This document shows, piece by piece, positions 52,415 to 60,257 of a stretch of 64,000 nt of DNA. This stretch comes from Sphingobacteriaceae bacterium UBA2059. GTDB lineage: Bacteria > Bacteroidota > Bacteroidia > Sphingobacteriales > Sphingobacteriaceae. How positions within the stretch are numbered: the stretch's first letter is position 1; every line of letters begins with the position of its first letter. Location of the stretch: assembly GCA_002332615.1 (NCBI GenBank), contig DDAL01000008.1, forward strand, positions 67,073-131,072, given 5' to 3'. The position numbers and the translations under genes were made by a program. The notes beneath the pieces are model-generated. The model was given only the letters and a program-made list of their open reading frames with translations. It made no database searches and had not been told where the DNA came from.

Positions 52415-52417
52415 CCC

Positions 52418-53293
52418 ATGATCAAATCCATGACTGGTTATGGCCTGGCAACGGGCGAGTTTGCTAATGCCAAATTTACCGTAGAGATCAAATCGCTCAA
52501 CAGTAAGTTTCTTGAGCTTGCCATTAAGCTTCCAAAATCATTTGCGGATAAAGAACTCATGCTGCGCAATGAATGCAATAAACTTATTGAGCGCGGCAAG
52601 GTCAACATCACCATAACGGTCGAGTCTTCCGACAGCATTTCCAAAGCGGCTTCCATTAACCAGGAGGTGCTTATGCATTATTACAGGCAGTTAAAGGCGG
52701 TGGCTACCCAGCTTGATGATCCGGCCGGCAACCTTCTTCAAATGGCCTTAAATTTTCCCGAAGTTATTTCATATCCCGAAGATAGCGCTTCGGAAGAGGA
52801 ATGGACCTGGATTACGGGTGTGTTTAATGAGGCCATGCTTAACTTTCAGCGTTTCAGGGCCGACGAGGGCACCGTGCTTGAAAAAGATATAACCATGCGC
52901 ATTCAAAACATATTGAGCGCGCTCGACGAAGTTGAACGCCTGGCGCCAAAGCGCATTCCGGTGGTTCGCGAACGTATAAAGCAACTGGCAGAAGATTACC
53001 TGGGCAAAGAAAATATTGACCAGAACCGCTTTGAGCAGGAACTTATTTTTTACATCGATAAGCTTGATATTACCGAAGAGCAGGTAAGGCTGCGAAGCCA
53101 CTGCAATTACTTCATTCCGGCCCTGCAGTCGCCCGAGGCCAATGGCAAAAAGCTGGGCTTTATAGCTCAGGAAATCGGACGAGAAATAAATACCATAGGC
53201 TCTAAGGCTAATGATGCCGACATGCAGCAAACGGTGGTAAGAATGAAGGAAGAACTCGAAAAAATAAAAGAACAGCTGCTAAACGTGCTTTAA
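52418..53293 (+). CDS. yicC: YicC-family endoribonuclease
   Basis: Start set at ATG 52418, giving the conserved opening MIKSMTGYGLATGEFANAKF; a TTG two codons upstream overlaps the -7 element. The 291-residue protein has the YicC N domain (VEIKSLNSKFLELAIKLPKS) and C-terminal DUF1732 (RLRSHCNYFIPAL-like, KLGFIAQEIGREINTIGSKA, NDADMQQTVVRMKEELEKIK). YicC proteins are endoribonucleases acting on small or structured RNA. It heads a cluster with gmk and nadD. Confidence 0.95.
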   Translation: MIKSMTGYGLATGEFANAKFTVEIKSLNSKFLELAIKLPKSFADKELMLRNECNKLIERGKVNITITVESSDSISKAASINQEVLMHYYRQLKAVATQLDDPAGNLLQMALNFPEVISYPEDSASEEEWTWITGVFNEAMLNFQRFRADEGTVLEKDITMRIQNILSALDEVERLAPKRIPVVRERIKQLAEDYLGKENIDQNRFEQELIFYIDKLDITEEQVRLRSHCNYFIPALQSPEANGKKLGFIAQEIGREINTIGSKANDADMQQTVVRMKEELEKIKEQLLNVL

Positions 53294-53377
53294 GTTTTGC
53301 CTGCAAGGCCGGGGCCTTAAGCTGCCCCTGCAACTATACGCTAATACATTCACTCGATAACAACATACTTAATATAT

Positions 53378-53947
53378 ATGGCCAAGGGCAAACTCATAAT
53401 ATTCTCAGCACCATCCGGAGCAGGAAAAACCACCATCGTTCATTACCTTTTAAACCGCATGCCCGAACTTTCATTTTCTATTTCGGCTACCACGCGCGAA
53501 TCCAGAGGGGTGGAAGAAAACTTAAAAGACTATTACTTTATTACTAAGGAAGAGTTTCTGCACAAGATTGCCAAGAAAGAGTTTGTAGAATTTGAGGAGG
53601 TGTATTCGGGCACCTTTTACGGCACCCTGAGGTCTGAAATTGAGCGCATATGGAACGCCGGCAAACACGTAATATTTGATATAGATGTACAGGGCGGCCT
53701 GCGCCTTAAAAAGAAATTTGAGGACGATGCACTGGCTATTTTTGTGCAGCCTCCGTCCAAAGAAGTGCTTATTGAGCGCTTAAGCGGCCGTGGCACGGAT
53801 AGTCCCGAGAAATTAAAGGAACGCATAGCCAAGGCAGATACCGAGCTGGCTTTTGCTCCGCAGTTTGATGTTTTATTACCAAACGATGATCTTACTACGG
53901 CCTGCCAGGAGGCAGAGCGCCTGGTACGATCGTTTTTAAATTTATAA
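53378..53947 (+). CDS. gmk: Guanylate kinase
   Basis: A 189-residue enzyme of normal length with P-loop FSAPSGAGKTTIV (residues 9-21), SFSISATTRESRGVEENLKDY, FVEFEEVYSGTFYGTLRSEI and VIFDIDVQGGLRLKKKF. It phosphorylates GMP to GDP. It lies 84 bp after yicC, an association common in bacteria, and is followed by two exported proteins before nadD. Confidence 0.97.
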   Translation: MAKGKLIIFSAPSGAGKTTIVHYLLNRMPELSFSISATTRESRGVEENLKDYYFITKEEFLHKIAKKEFVEFEEVYSGTFYGTLRSEIERIWNAGKHVIFDIDVQGGLRLKKKFEDDALAIFVQPPSKEVLIERLSGRGTDSPEKLKERIAKADTELAFAPQFDVLLPNDDLTTACQEAERLVRSFLNL

Positions 53948-53987
53948 ACACAGCAGGGTACCTGCAACCCCGGGCAACACGTATTTT

Positions 53988-54542
53988 ATGCACAAACTCC
54001 TGCTTATATGCCTGCTCCTGGCAACCGGCCTTACTCTTCGTGCTCAGTCCGGCAAAGCGCCTGGCCCGGGCCGGGCGCAGGTCGAAACGGCCCTGAGAAG
54101 CATGAATGTGCTGCCGCCAAGCTATACCTATGAAGCCGGCCTGGGGAGGCTTTCAACATTAAAGGCAACGGCCGGACTGGGCATTCCGCTTAGCTTTTAT
54201 TCCTTTGGCTTTCATATAGCCCTGGTACCTAAGGCTTCGGTGTATTACAGGTATTATTATAACCTCGACCAAAGGCATGCGCAGGGCAAAAATACCCGCT
54301 ATAACTCGGCAAATTATATGGCTGTGGGCACCGATGTTTCTGCCCCCGCAGTTATGGGCAGCGCAAGGTTTGATGGCTCGCGCAAATCTGTCGAGCTGCA
54401 CTGGGGCAGGCAGCGCATGCATAATCGCACCAAGTATGACCTTTCTGCAGGTATAAGAGTCTTGCACCGTACAGGCAGCGACAAGATTAAAACGGACCCC
54501 TCTCTTAAATTTACCATCAGCCGCAGGCTTGGAAAAGATTAA
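53988..54542 (+). CDS. Exported beta-strand-rich protein of unknown function
   Basis: A 184-residue protein with signal MHKLLLICLLLATGLTLRAQ. The mature part is rich in alternating aromatic/polar strands (LSFYSFGFHIALVPKASVYY, RYYYNLDQ, SVELHWGRQR, YDLSAGIRVLHRT, SLKFTISRRLGKD). A small outer-membrane barrel is the simplest reading. No family is recognised. It lies 40 bp after gmk and 15 bp before the next exported protein, so it is probably transcribed with them. Confidence 0.65.
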   Translation: MHKLLLICLLLATGLTLRAQSGKAPGPGRAQVETALRSMNVLPPSYTYEAGLGRLSTLKATAGLGIPLSFYSFGFHIALVPKASVYYRYYYNLDQRHAQGKNTRYNSANYMAVGTDVSAPAVMGSARFDGSRKSVELHWGRQRMHNRTKYDLSAGIRVLHRTGSDKIKTDPSLKFTISRRLGKD

Positions 54543-54557
54543 CTTTAAACCAATTGT

Positions 54558-55112
54558 ATGAATACCTTAAAAGCACTTTTAAGCACAGTCTTTGTTCTAT
54601 CTATTGCATTTTCGGCACTTGCACAGCCGGGTCAGCAAGCAATTAATATTTACCGCGTGGAGGTAAAAACTAAAAAGAAGATTGCAAAGGGTACCTTTCA
54701 GAAAAACAATGCGACTCATCTTTTTATAGAAACCAATAAGGGAACCTATGTACCCATACCCGTAAAGGACGTTAAGTGGTTAAAGATTAAGGCCAACCCT
54801 GCCTCGAAAACCTTGCATGTACCCCGTTACGACGAAGATAAAAACGGCGACGGGATGATAAGTCAAAACGAAACCATGACAGACAAACCCGGCTTAGGCG
54901 AACAGCTTGCTATAGGCGCCCTGTCTGTAGGTGCCCAGATTGGCTACCATGCTCTGAGTAATAAGTTTAAAAATCAGCGCGTATTTAAATTAAACTATAA
55001 GCCGCAGGTATATGCAGCCAATATAAAAGAAATAAGCCGCTATGCGGTTTATTATCAGGCCACGCCCCAGTTTCAGCTCGAAAGCATGGAGGGGCTCAAG
55101 ACGCAACCTTAA
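54558..55112 (+). CDS. Exported protein with EF-hand-like calcium loop
   Basis: A 184-residue protein with signal MNTLKALLSTVFVLSIAFSA. It contains RVEVKTKKKIAKGTFQKNNA early on, a loop DEDKNGDGMISQNE that fits the EF-hand/dockerin pattern DxDxNGDGxISxxE, then GLGEQLAIGALSVGAQIGYH (hydrophobic, possible membrane-associated helix). No family is recognised. It probably acts in the envelope together with the preceding gene (15-bp spacing). A strong terminator follows. Confidence 0.65.
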   Translation: MNTLKALLSTVFVLSIAFSALAQPGQQAINIYRVEVKTKKKIAKGTFQKNNATHLFIETNKGTYVPIPVKDVKWLKIKANPASKTLHVPRYDEDKNGDGMISQNETMTDKPGLGEQLAIGALSVGAQIGYHALSNKFKNQRVFKLNYKPQVYAANIKEISRYAVYYQATPQFQLESMEGLKTQP

Positions 55113-55160
55113 CGAGAATTTAAAGCAGAATGAAGGCTGGCAATAGGCTTCCGTTATATT

Positions 55161-55203
55161 AAAGCTAAAAAGGGAGTGCCGGCAGCATTCCCTTTTTAGC
55201 TTT
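55161..55203 (+). terminator. Hairpin terminator between the exported-protein gene and nadD
   Basis: A 15-bp perfect stem, 55161-55175 with 55189-55203 (AAAGCTAAAAAGGGA and its complement), lies ~50 bp after the stop and ~20 bp before nadD. Confidence 0.8.
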
Positions 55204-55222
55204 AATTGCTATTTTCACCCGT

Positions 55223-55801
55223 ATGAAGATTGGTCTTTTCTTTGGCTCGTTTAATCCCATCCACACCGGGCACCTCATTATTGCAAATTATGTGGCTCAT
55301 TTTACACCGGTGGATAGGGTATGGCTGGTTGTATCGCCCCATAACCCTTTAAAAGACAAAAGCGGACTGGTAAATATGTATGACAGGCTCGAAATGTGCC
55401 GCCTGGCTACCGAGCAGGCGGATAAGCTGGAGGTGAGCGACATTGAGTTTAATCTTCCGCAACCTTCGTATACTATTGACACTCTGACTCATTTAAAGGA
55501 TCGCTACCCTCAGCATGATTTTATGCTTATTATGGGGGCCGATAATCTTCTTTCGCTTAAAAAATGGAAAAATTACGAGCTCATTCTGCGCGACTATCAT
55601 ATTCTGGTTTATCCGCGGCCGGGTTATGTGGTGTCTGACCTGCTGGATCATGCGTCTGTTACTCTTACGCAAACGCCTCTGATGGAGCTTTCTTCTACCT
55701 TTGTGCGCAAAGCTGTAAAGGAGGGCAAGGATGTTAAATACTTCCTCCCCGATGATGTTATTGAGTTTATTGCATCAAAAGGGCTTTACCGCCAGGCATA
55801 G
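55223..55801 (+). CDS. nadD: Nicotinate-nucleotide adenylyltransferase
   Basis: A 192-residue enzyme with the nucleotidyltransferase motif GLFFGSFNPIHTGHL (HxGH), VSPHNPLKDK, YDRLEMCRLA, FMLIMGADNLLSLKKWKNYE and the closing PLMELSSTFVRKAVKEGKDV (SxTxxR-like). It adenylates nicotinate mononucleotide in NAD synthesis. A terminator separates it from the two exported-protein genes, so it may use its own promoter. Confidence 0.97.
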   Translation: MKIGLFFGSFNPIHTGHLIIANYVAHFTPVDRVWLVVSPHNPLKDKSGLVNMYDRLEMCRLATEQADKLEVSDIEFNLPQPSYTIDTLTHLKDRYPQHDFMLIMGADNLLSLKKWKNYELILRDYHILVYPRPGYVVSDLLDHASVTLTQTPLMELSSTFVRKAVKEGKDVKYFLPDDVIEFIASKGLYRQA

Positions 55802-55813
55802 TATCTGCTTAAA

Positions 55814-56527
55814 TTATCGGTCTTTATAGAGCAGGAACAAGGCTGGCTTTTTATGGAGGTCGGTCTTTTCTTTACGCCATTGCGCAATGCTCAGCGTGCG
55901 TATAAACTCATCGGCGCCCGTTAGGTTGCATGCAATGCAAAGGCGCGTTTGCGGCTGGCAGCTTTTAAGCAGTTCGTCCAGAAGCTGATTGTTACGAAAC
56001 GGGGTTTCGATAAACAGCTGGGTTTGTTTAAGCCTGAAAGACAATGCTTCCAGCTCTTATACTTTTTGCGAACGCTGCGCTTTGTCTATGGGCAGGTATC
56101 CATGAAAAGCAAAGCTTTGCCCGTTAAAGCCGGATGCCATAAGGGCAAGCAAAATGGAGCTGGGCCCGGTAAGTGGCACTACTCGTATGCCCCGGCGGTG
56201 AGCCTCGGCTACTATGTCGGCGCCGGGGTCGGCTATGGCAGGGCAGCCGGCTTCGCTCATTAGGCCCACGTGTTCGCCGGCTTCAAGCTCTTTCATATAG
56301 GAGGCGTGATCGGCTTTTTCGGAGTGCTTGCCATAGGTATGGATGTTCAGCTGGCTTTGGGGTGTTTGCAGACCCATTTGTTTCAGCCAGTGCCTTGCTG
56401 TTTTTTCATTCTCAACAATATAGGTCTTCAGGGAGTTGATCAGCTGCTGCTCTGCCTGAGTGATGGTTGCTTCTATGGTGCCTTCTGCAAGCGGCACCGG
56501 TAATAGATAGAGGATTCCTTTGCCCAT
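55814..56527 (-). pseudogene. RsmI-like SAM-dependent methyltransferase gene with in-frame stop codon
   Basis: Two open segments, 56057-56527 (156 codons) and 55814-56056, are in the same frame, interrupted only by TAA at 56059-56057. The joined ~237-residue product is the Bacteroidota RsmI-like tetrapyrrole-methylase-fold protein: GILYLLPVPLAEG, VENEKTARHWLKQMGL, VGLMSEAGCPAIADPGADIV, VPLTGPSSILLALMASGFNG, FHGYLPIDK, then FIETPFRNNQLLDELL and WRKEKTDLHKKPALFLLY. The stop sits in QKV-stop-ELEALSFR, where a single A-to-T change from AAA (Lys) would explain it. Homologues methylate 16S rRNA C1402 ribose or a related target. A sequencing error is possible. Confidence 0.85.
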
Positions 56528-56567
56528 CCTGCAAATATGGGCAATCCATTTAGTTTATAAAGAAAAG

Positions 56568-56595
56568 CAGGCTGCCCTGCAAGCCGGGCAGCCTG
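56568..56595. repeat. GC-rich inverted repeat in a divergent intergenic region
   Basis: CAGGCTGCCC (56568-56577) pairs perfectly with GGGCAGCCTG (56586-56595). It lies between two divergent start codons, so it is not a terminator in the usual position. The arm resembles that at 27768-27796. Confidence 0.6.
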
Positions 56596-56695
56596 ATAAT
56601 GGCTTTAAGGCATATGCACGGTGACTTTGGTTACAAAGGGCTCGCTTTTTAAAGCCGATCTTTACATAAATTAGTTAAGAGGAGCATTGCACACT

Positions 56696-56890
56696 ATGAA
56701 AGAACTGGCAACTAACTGGAGCCTCCTGCGCTTCATACATCTTGTTACGGGTATAATCGTTCTTATTATGGGCATTCAGACAGGCCAGTGGATCCTTGCG
56801 CTTCCGGGTGCGTTGTTTGCCCTGCTTGCCCTGCTTAATAAAGCAGGCTGCTCGGCGGGCAGCTGTCCGGCTGGGCGGCGCAAAGGCTAG
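56696..56890 (+). CDS. Small membrane protein with C-terminal cysteine motif (DUF2892-like)
   Basis: Start set at ATG 56696 (MKELATNWSLLRFIHLVTGI). The 64-residue protein has two membrane helices (~9-28 and ~31-48) and ends in NKAGCSAGSCPAGRRKG, with a Cys-x4-Cys pair. This layout resembles the short YgaP-like inner-membrane proteins often found beside sulfur-transfer proteins. The next gene encodes a DsrE-like protein, 56 bp downstream, which fits that theme. Function is unproven. Confidence 0.65.
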   Translation: MKELATNWSLLRFIHLVTGIIVLIMGIQTGQWILALPGALFALLALLNKAGCSAGSCPAGRRKG

Positions 56891-56946
56891 TACCCCTTTT
56901 CTTTTATACCGCGTTTTATAATTAATCATCAAAAACATACTTAAAC

Positions 56947-57387
56947 ATGAAAAAGCATCTTATCCTTTTCTTATTTCTTTCCTTAGGCTTTACATTAACC
57001 GCAGGCACTTACGCAAGGGCAGCTTCTGCCATAGAAACGCCTGTGCTTGTAAAACCTGTTAAAAAATATGCCATACTGGTGCGCAACGCTCAGCACCTTA
57101 AGGCGGCTGTAATGACGGGCGAAGCGCTAAGGAAAGAAAACAGTTTGAACCAATTTGAAATTGTTGTTATCGGCGATGTGGTTAAAAATCTTGGCCCGGC
57201 CGACGAGCTGAACGCAGCCATAGAAACGAGCCGCAAACAAGGACTTAAGATTGTGGCTTGCGAATATGCCATGGATCAGTTTAATGTGAAAAAGGCAGAT
57301 ATAAATCCCTCTGTTATGACTACACCCAACGCCTTCATTTATTTTTTTGAACTGCAGGAAAAGGGCTTCAAAACCATTACGCTCTGA
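56947..57387 (+). CDS. Exported DsrE-like protein
   Basis: A 146-residue protein with signal MKKHLILFLFLSLGFTLTAG and a DsrE/DsrF-like Rossmann fold (KYAILVRNAQHLKAAVMTGE, QFEIVVIGDVVKNL, GLKIVACEYAMDQFNVKKAD, FIYFFELQEKGFKTITL). It has one cysteine (IVACEYAM) in the position where DsrE-family proteins carry a reactive Cys. It probably works in the periplasm, with the small Cys-containing membrane protein upstream. Confidence 0.8.
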   Translation: MKKHLILFLFLSLGFTLTAGTYARAASAIETPVLVKPVKKYAILVRNAQHLKAAVMTGEALRKENSLNQFEIVVIGDVVKNLGPADELNAAIETSRKQGLKIVACEYAMDQFNVKKADINPSVMTTPNAFIYFFELQEKGFKTITL

Positions 57388-57420
57388 CAGGCGCTGAGCT
57401 TTCACGTTACGGCAGCATTT

Positions 57421-57472
57421 CAAAAGTCACTGATACATCGTTTTTAAGGCCTTGCATCAGTGGCTTTTTTTA
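57421..57472 (+). terminator. Terminator of the DsrE-like gene
   Basis: GTCACTGAT and ATCAGTGGC arms flank a ~20-bp loop and are followed by seven T residues. Confidence 0.8.
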
Positions 57473-57588
57473 TTAATTGCTTCGGCAAGGCTGCAGTACA
57501 AACTATTATGCCACATCTTGTATTTACATTATGTCTGCTATATTAGTACGCCTTTATTGATACATTAAACTAATACGACTATCCTTAT

Positions 57589-60189
57589 ATGAAACAGTTC
57601 ATGCTGATAAAGCTTTTCCTGCTTTCTTGCCTGCTTGGTGCCGGCTTTCAAAGCTCATCACAGGGCATACGCGGGTATGTGCGCACTCAGTCGGGCGAGG
57701 CGCTTCCAGACGCTTCCATTTTTATCAGCAAACAAAATATAGGTTCATCAACCAATAAAAATGGGGAATATCTGATAAAGCTGGGCCCGGGTACCTATAG
57801 CATACGGGTAGGTTATGTGGGCTATCAGAGTGTGCAGTATGAAGTGACGATTGCCGGCTCCTGGGCAGAGAAAGATTTTGTCCTTCAGCCTCAAAGCATC
57901 GTTTTAAGCGAAGTTGCGGTAGGCAGGGGCCGTAAAGAAGATCTGGCCAATACTATTATGCGCAAAACCATCGCCCGCCGCAAGTATCATTTGCTGCGGT
58001 ACAATGGCTATCAGGTAACAAACTATACCAAGGGCACGGCCGAAATAACCAAGGCGCCCTTCTTTATCAGGAACAGGTTAAAACGAGAGGGTTTACGCCT
58101 CAATGAAGCTTATACGCTTGAGTCGGTAAGCAAAATTCATTTCCGCCAGCCCAATAAGATACAGGAAAGGGTTTTGTCTGTACGCAGCAAGGGCGAGAAC
58201 AACACGTCCATACAGCCCAGTATGTTTATAAACCAGAGCTTTTATAAGGACCGCATTGCAAAGACCATTATTTCTCCGCTTGCAGGCTCGGCGTTTGCCT
58301 ATTATCAGTTTAGCTATGCAGGAAGCTTTACGGATAAGGATCTGCTGGTGTATAAAATTAAAGTGACGCCCCGCTCTAAAGGCGACAATGTGTTTGATGG
58401 CTTTATTAATATTATTGATGAAGAATGGGCGCTCCATAGTCTGGACCTTAAAACAAGTGTAATGGGCTTTCCGGTTAGCCTTAAGCAAAATTATGCCGAG
58501 GTGGCCAGGGCCGTGTGGATGCCTGTTACCCAGCAGTTTCGCGTATCGGGCAATATGCTGGGCTTTAAGGGTTACTATAACTTCCTGGTTTCTTCGAGCA
58601 ATTATAAGGTAGATCTTAATAAGCAGCTGGTCGCAAAAAACGAACTGCTGGATGAGCAGGCTGATGAACTGCCTGCAGGACTGGATAAAAAGCTTCCTGC
58701 AAGCGCTGAGCAGGCCAGAGCTATGCTTGCCGGCGGAAAGCCGCTTACCCGCAGGCAATACGCAAAGGCAATAGAAGCCTATGAAAAGGAACAGTTAAAG
58801 AAACGCCCCGAAGATGAGCAGAAGGTGGTGTCGGATATTTCATTTAAAATTGATCCGATGGCGGCCAAGCGCGACTCGCTTTACTGGGATTGCATACGCC
58901 CGGTGCCGCTTACCCTAAAAGAGAAAAAAGGATATCACCGGGACGATTCGCTGGCCCTGGCTAAGCAGGACACGCTTAAACAGCCTAAAAAAGATAAAGC
59001 CCTTAGCCTGCTGGTGGGCGGGCGTCTTAAACTTTCTAAAAAAGCCGAACTGCAGGTTAAGCCCCTGCTTATGAATACTCAGTTTAACACGGTAGAAGGG
59101 GTTAACTTTAATGCCGGCGGAAGCTTTAACTACCGGCCCGATACCCTGCGCACCTGGTCTTTCAGCCCCGATTTGAAGTACGGTATCTCCAGTCGGCAGT
59201 TTTATGGCAAAGGACGCATAGCTTATCAGGACTCGTTGAAAAAAATGTACGTGGAGGGTGGGCGTTTTTCGCAGCAGTTTAACAGCGAGAACCCCATACA
59301 TCCTTATGTCAACACCTTAAACACGCTATTTTTGCGCCGCAATTACATGAAACTGTACGATAAAACCTTTGCAGGAGGCGGCGTGGAATTTTCTCTGTCG
59401 GAGTTCTTTAAATTTAGCGGATCGCTGGAGTGGAGCGAGCGGCGCGAACTGTTTAACACCAATGAATACAGTTTTCTTTTTAAGGATAAGCGGAACTTTA
59501 CCTCCAATGCACCGCAAAATATTGAACTTACCGACCCCTCCTTCCCTGTAAATCAGGCGGCTGTTATACAAGCCGGACTTATGTACCGGCCTATAAAACG
59601 TTATATTGTTCGCAATGGTAAAAAAATTGCTTTAACAGAGGGGCTTCCGCGCTTTATGCTAACCTATAGAAAAGGGCTTAAGAAGGTATTCGGCAGCGAT
59701 GTGGATTATGACTTTGCCGAGCTGGAGTACAACCAATCTGTAACCATAGGAGCGGGCAACAGGCTTGCTTTTGAAGCGCGCGGAGGTACTTTCCTTAACA
59801 ATAATTCTACTTATTTTATGGACTATAAACACTTTTATGGCAACCCGACCTTTCTCACCAGCATTAATCCGGCAGGCTCTTTCAGGCTTATGAACTTTTA
59901 TGACTACAGTACCAACAATTCATATATAAGCGGACACCTGCATTATCAGTTCCGCAAGCTGCTCTTTACCAGAATTCCAGAGATAAGGTACATGGGCTTA
60001 AAAGAGAATTTGTTTTTCAACTATCTGAAAACCACTCATTCGCCCAATTATTTTGAAGCAGGTTATACCCTTGACAATATTTTCCGCATGTTCAGGGTGG
60101 AGGCGGCGGTTTCCTTTACCGACCTGAACTACCGCGAGGTTGGCTTTCAGCTTGGCATATCAACCCTTATCAGCTTTCGGGATAAATAG
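57589..60189 (+). CDS. DUF5686 outer-membrane protein with carboxypeptidase-regulatory-like domain
   Basis: An 866-residue exported protein (signal MKQFMLIKLFLLSCLLGAGF). Residues ~24-110 are a carboxypeptidase-regulatory-like sandwich (GIRGYVRTQSGEALPDASIF). The rest is the DUF5686 region with LANTIMRKTIARRKYHLLRY, DGFINIIDEEWALHSLDLKT and a C-terminal barrel-like section (RLAFEARGGTFLNNNSTYFM, NYREVGFQLGISTLISFRDK). Members are abundant in Bacteroidota outer membranes; their role is unclear. It is monocistronic. Confidence 0.88.
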   Translation: MKQFMLIKLFLLSCLLGAGFQSSSQGIRGYVRTQSGEALPDASIFISKQNIGSSTNKNGEYLIKLGPGTYSIRVGYVGYQSVQYEVTIAGSWAEKDFVLQPQSIVLSEVAVGRGRKEDLANTIMRKTIARRKYHLLRYNGYQVTNYTKGTAEITKAPFFIRNRLKREGLRLNEAYTLESVSKIHFRQPNKIQERVLSVRSKGENNTSIQPSMFINQSFYKDRIAKTIISPLAGSAFAYYQFSYAGSFTDKDLLVYKIKVTPRSKGDNVFDGFINIIDEEWALHSLDLKTSVMGFPVSLKQNYAEVARAVWMPVTQQFRVSGNMLGFKGYYNFLVSSSNYKVDLNKQLVAKNELLDEQADELPAGLDKKLPASAEQARAMLAGGKPLTRRQYAKAIEAYEKEQLKKRPEDEQKVVSDISFKIDPMAAKRDSLYWDCIRPVPLTLKEKKGYHRDDSLALAKQDTLKQPKKDKALSLLVGGRLKLSKKAELQVKPLLMNTQFNTVEGVNFNAGGSFNYRPDTLRTWSFSPDLKYGISSRQFYGKGRIAYQDSLKKMYVEGGRFSQQFNSENPIHPYVNTLNTLFLRRNYMKLYDKTFAGGGVEFSLSEFFKFSGSLEWSERRELFNTNEYSFLFKDKRNFTSNAPQNIELTDPSFPVNQAAVIQAGLMYRPIKRYIVRNGKKIALTEGLPRFMLTYRKGLKKVFGSDVDYDFAELEYNQSVTIGAGNRLAFEARGGTFLNNNSTYFMDYKHFYGNPTFLTSINPAGSFRLMNFYDYSTNNSYISGHLHYQFRKLLFTRIPEIRYMGLKENLFFNYLKTTHSPNYFEAGYTLDNIFRMFRVEAAVSFTDLNYREVGFQLGISTLISFRDK

Positions 60190-60257
60190 TCGTTTTCCTA
60201 ATTCATGAGAATATGTAACAAAGCTTGTTATCAAGCGTTTAAGTGTTACTTATCCTC

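Larger units (their letters stand above)
51964..52417. other. 454-bp divergent intergenic region with hairpins and 11-bp periodic repeat
   Basis: No gene is seen. The left half is AT-rich and contains an AACAAGC-GCTT-GCTTGTT hairpin (52117-52134). The right half holds the 11-bp repeat (52272-52325), a perfect 13-bp inverted repeat (52327-52358) and a possible -7 element of yicC (52407-52414). Confidence 0.6.

Noticed and set aside
55814..56527. A frameshift in the rsmI-like gene
   Set aside because: The distance between the two open segments is a multiple of three and the residues between them fit the family, so the lesion is an in-frame stop codon.
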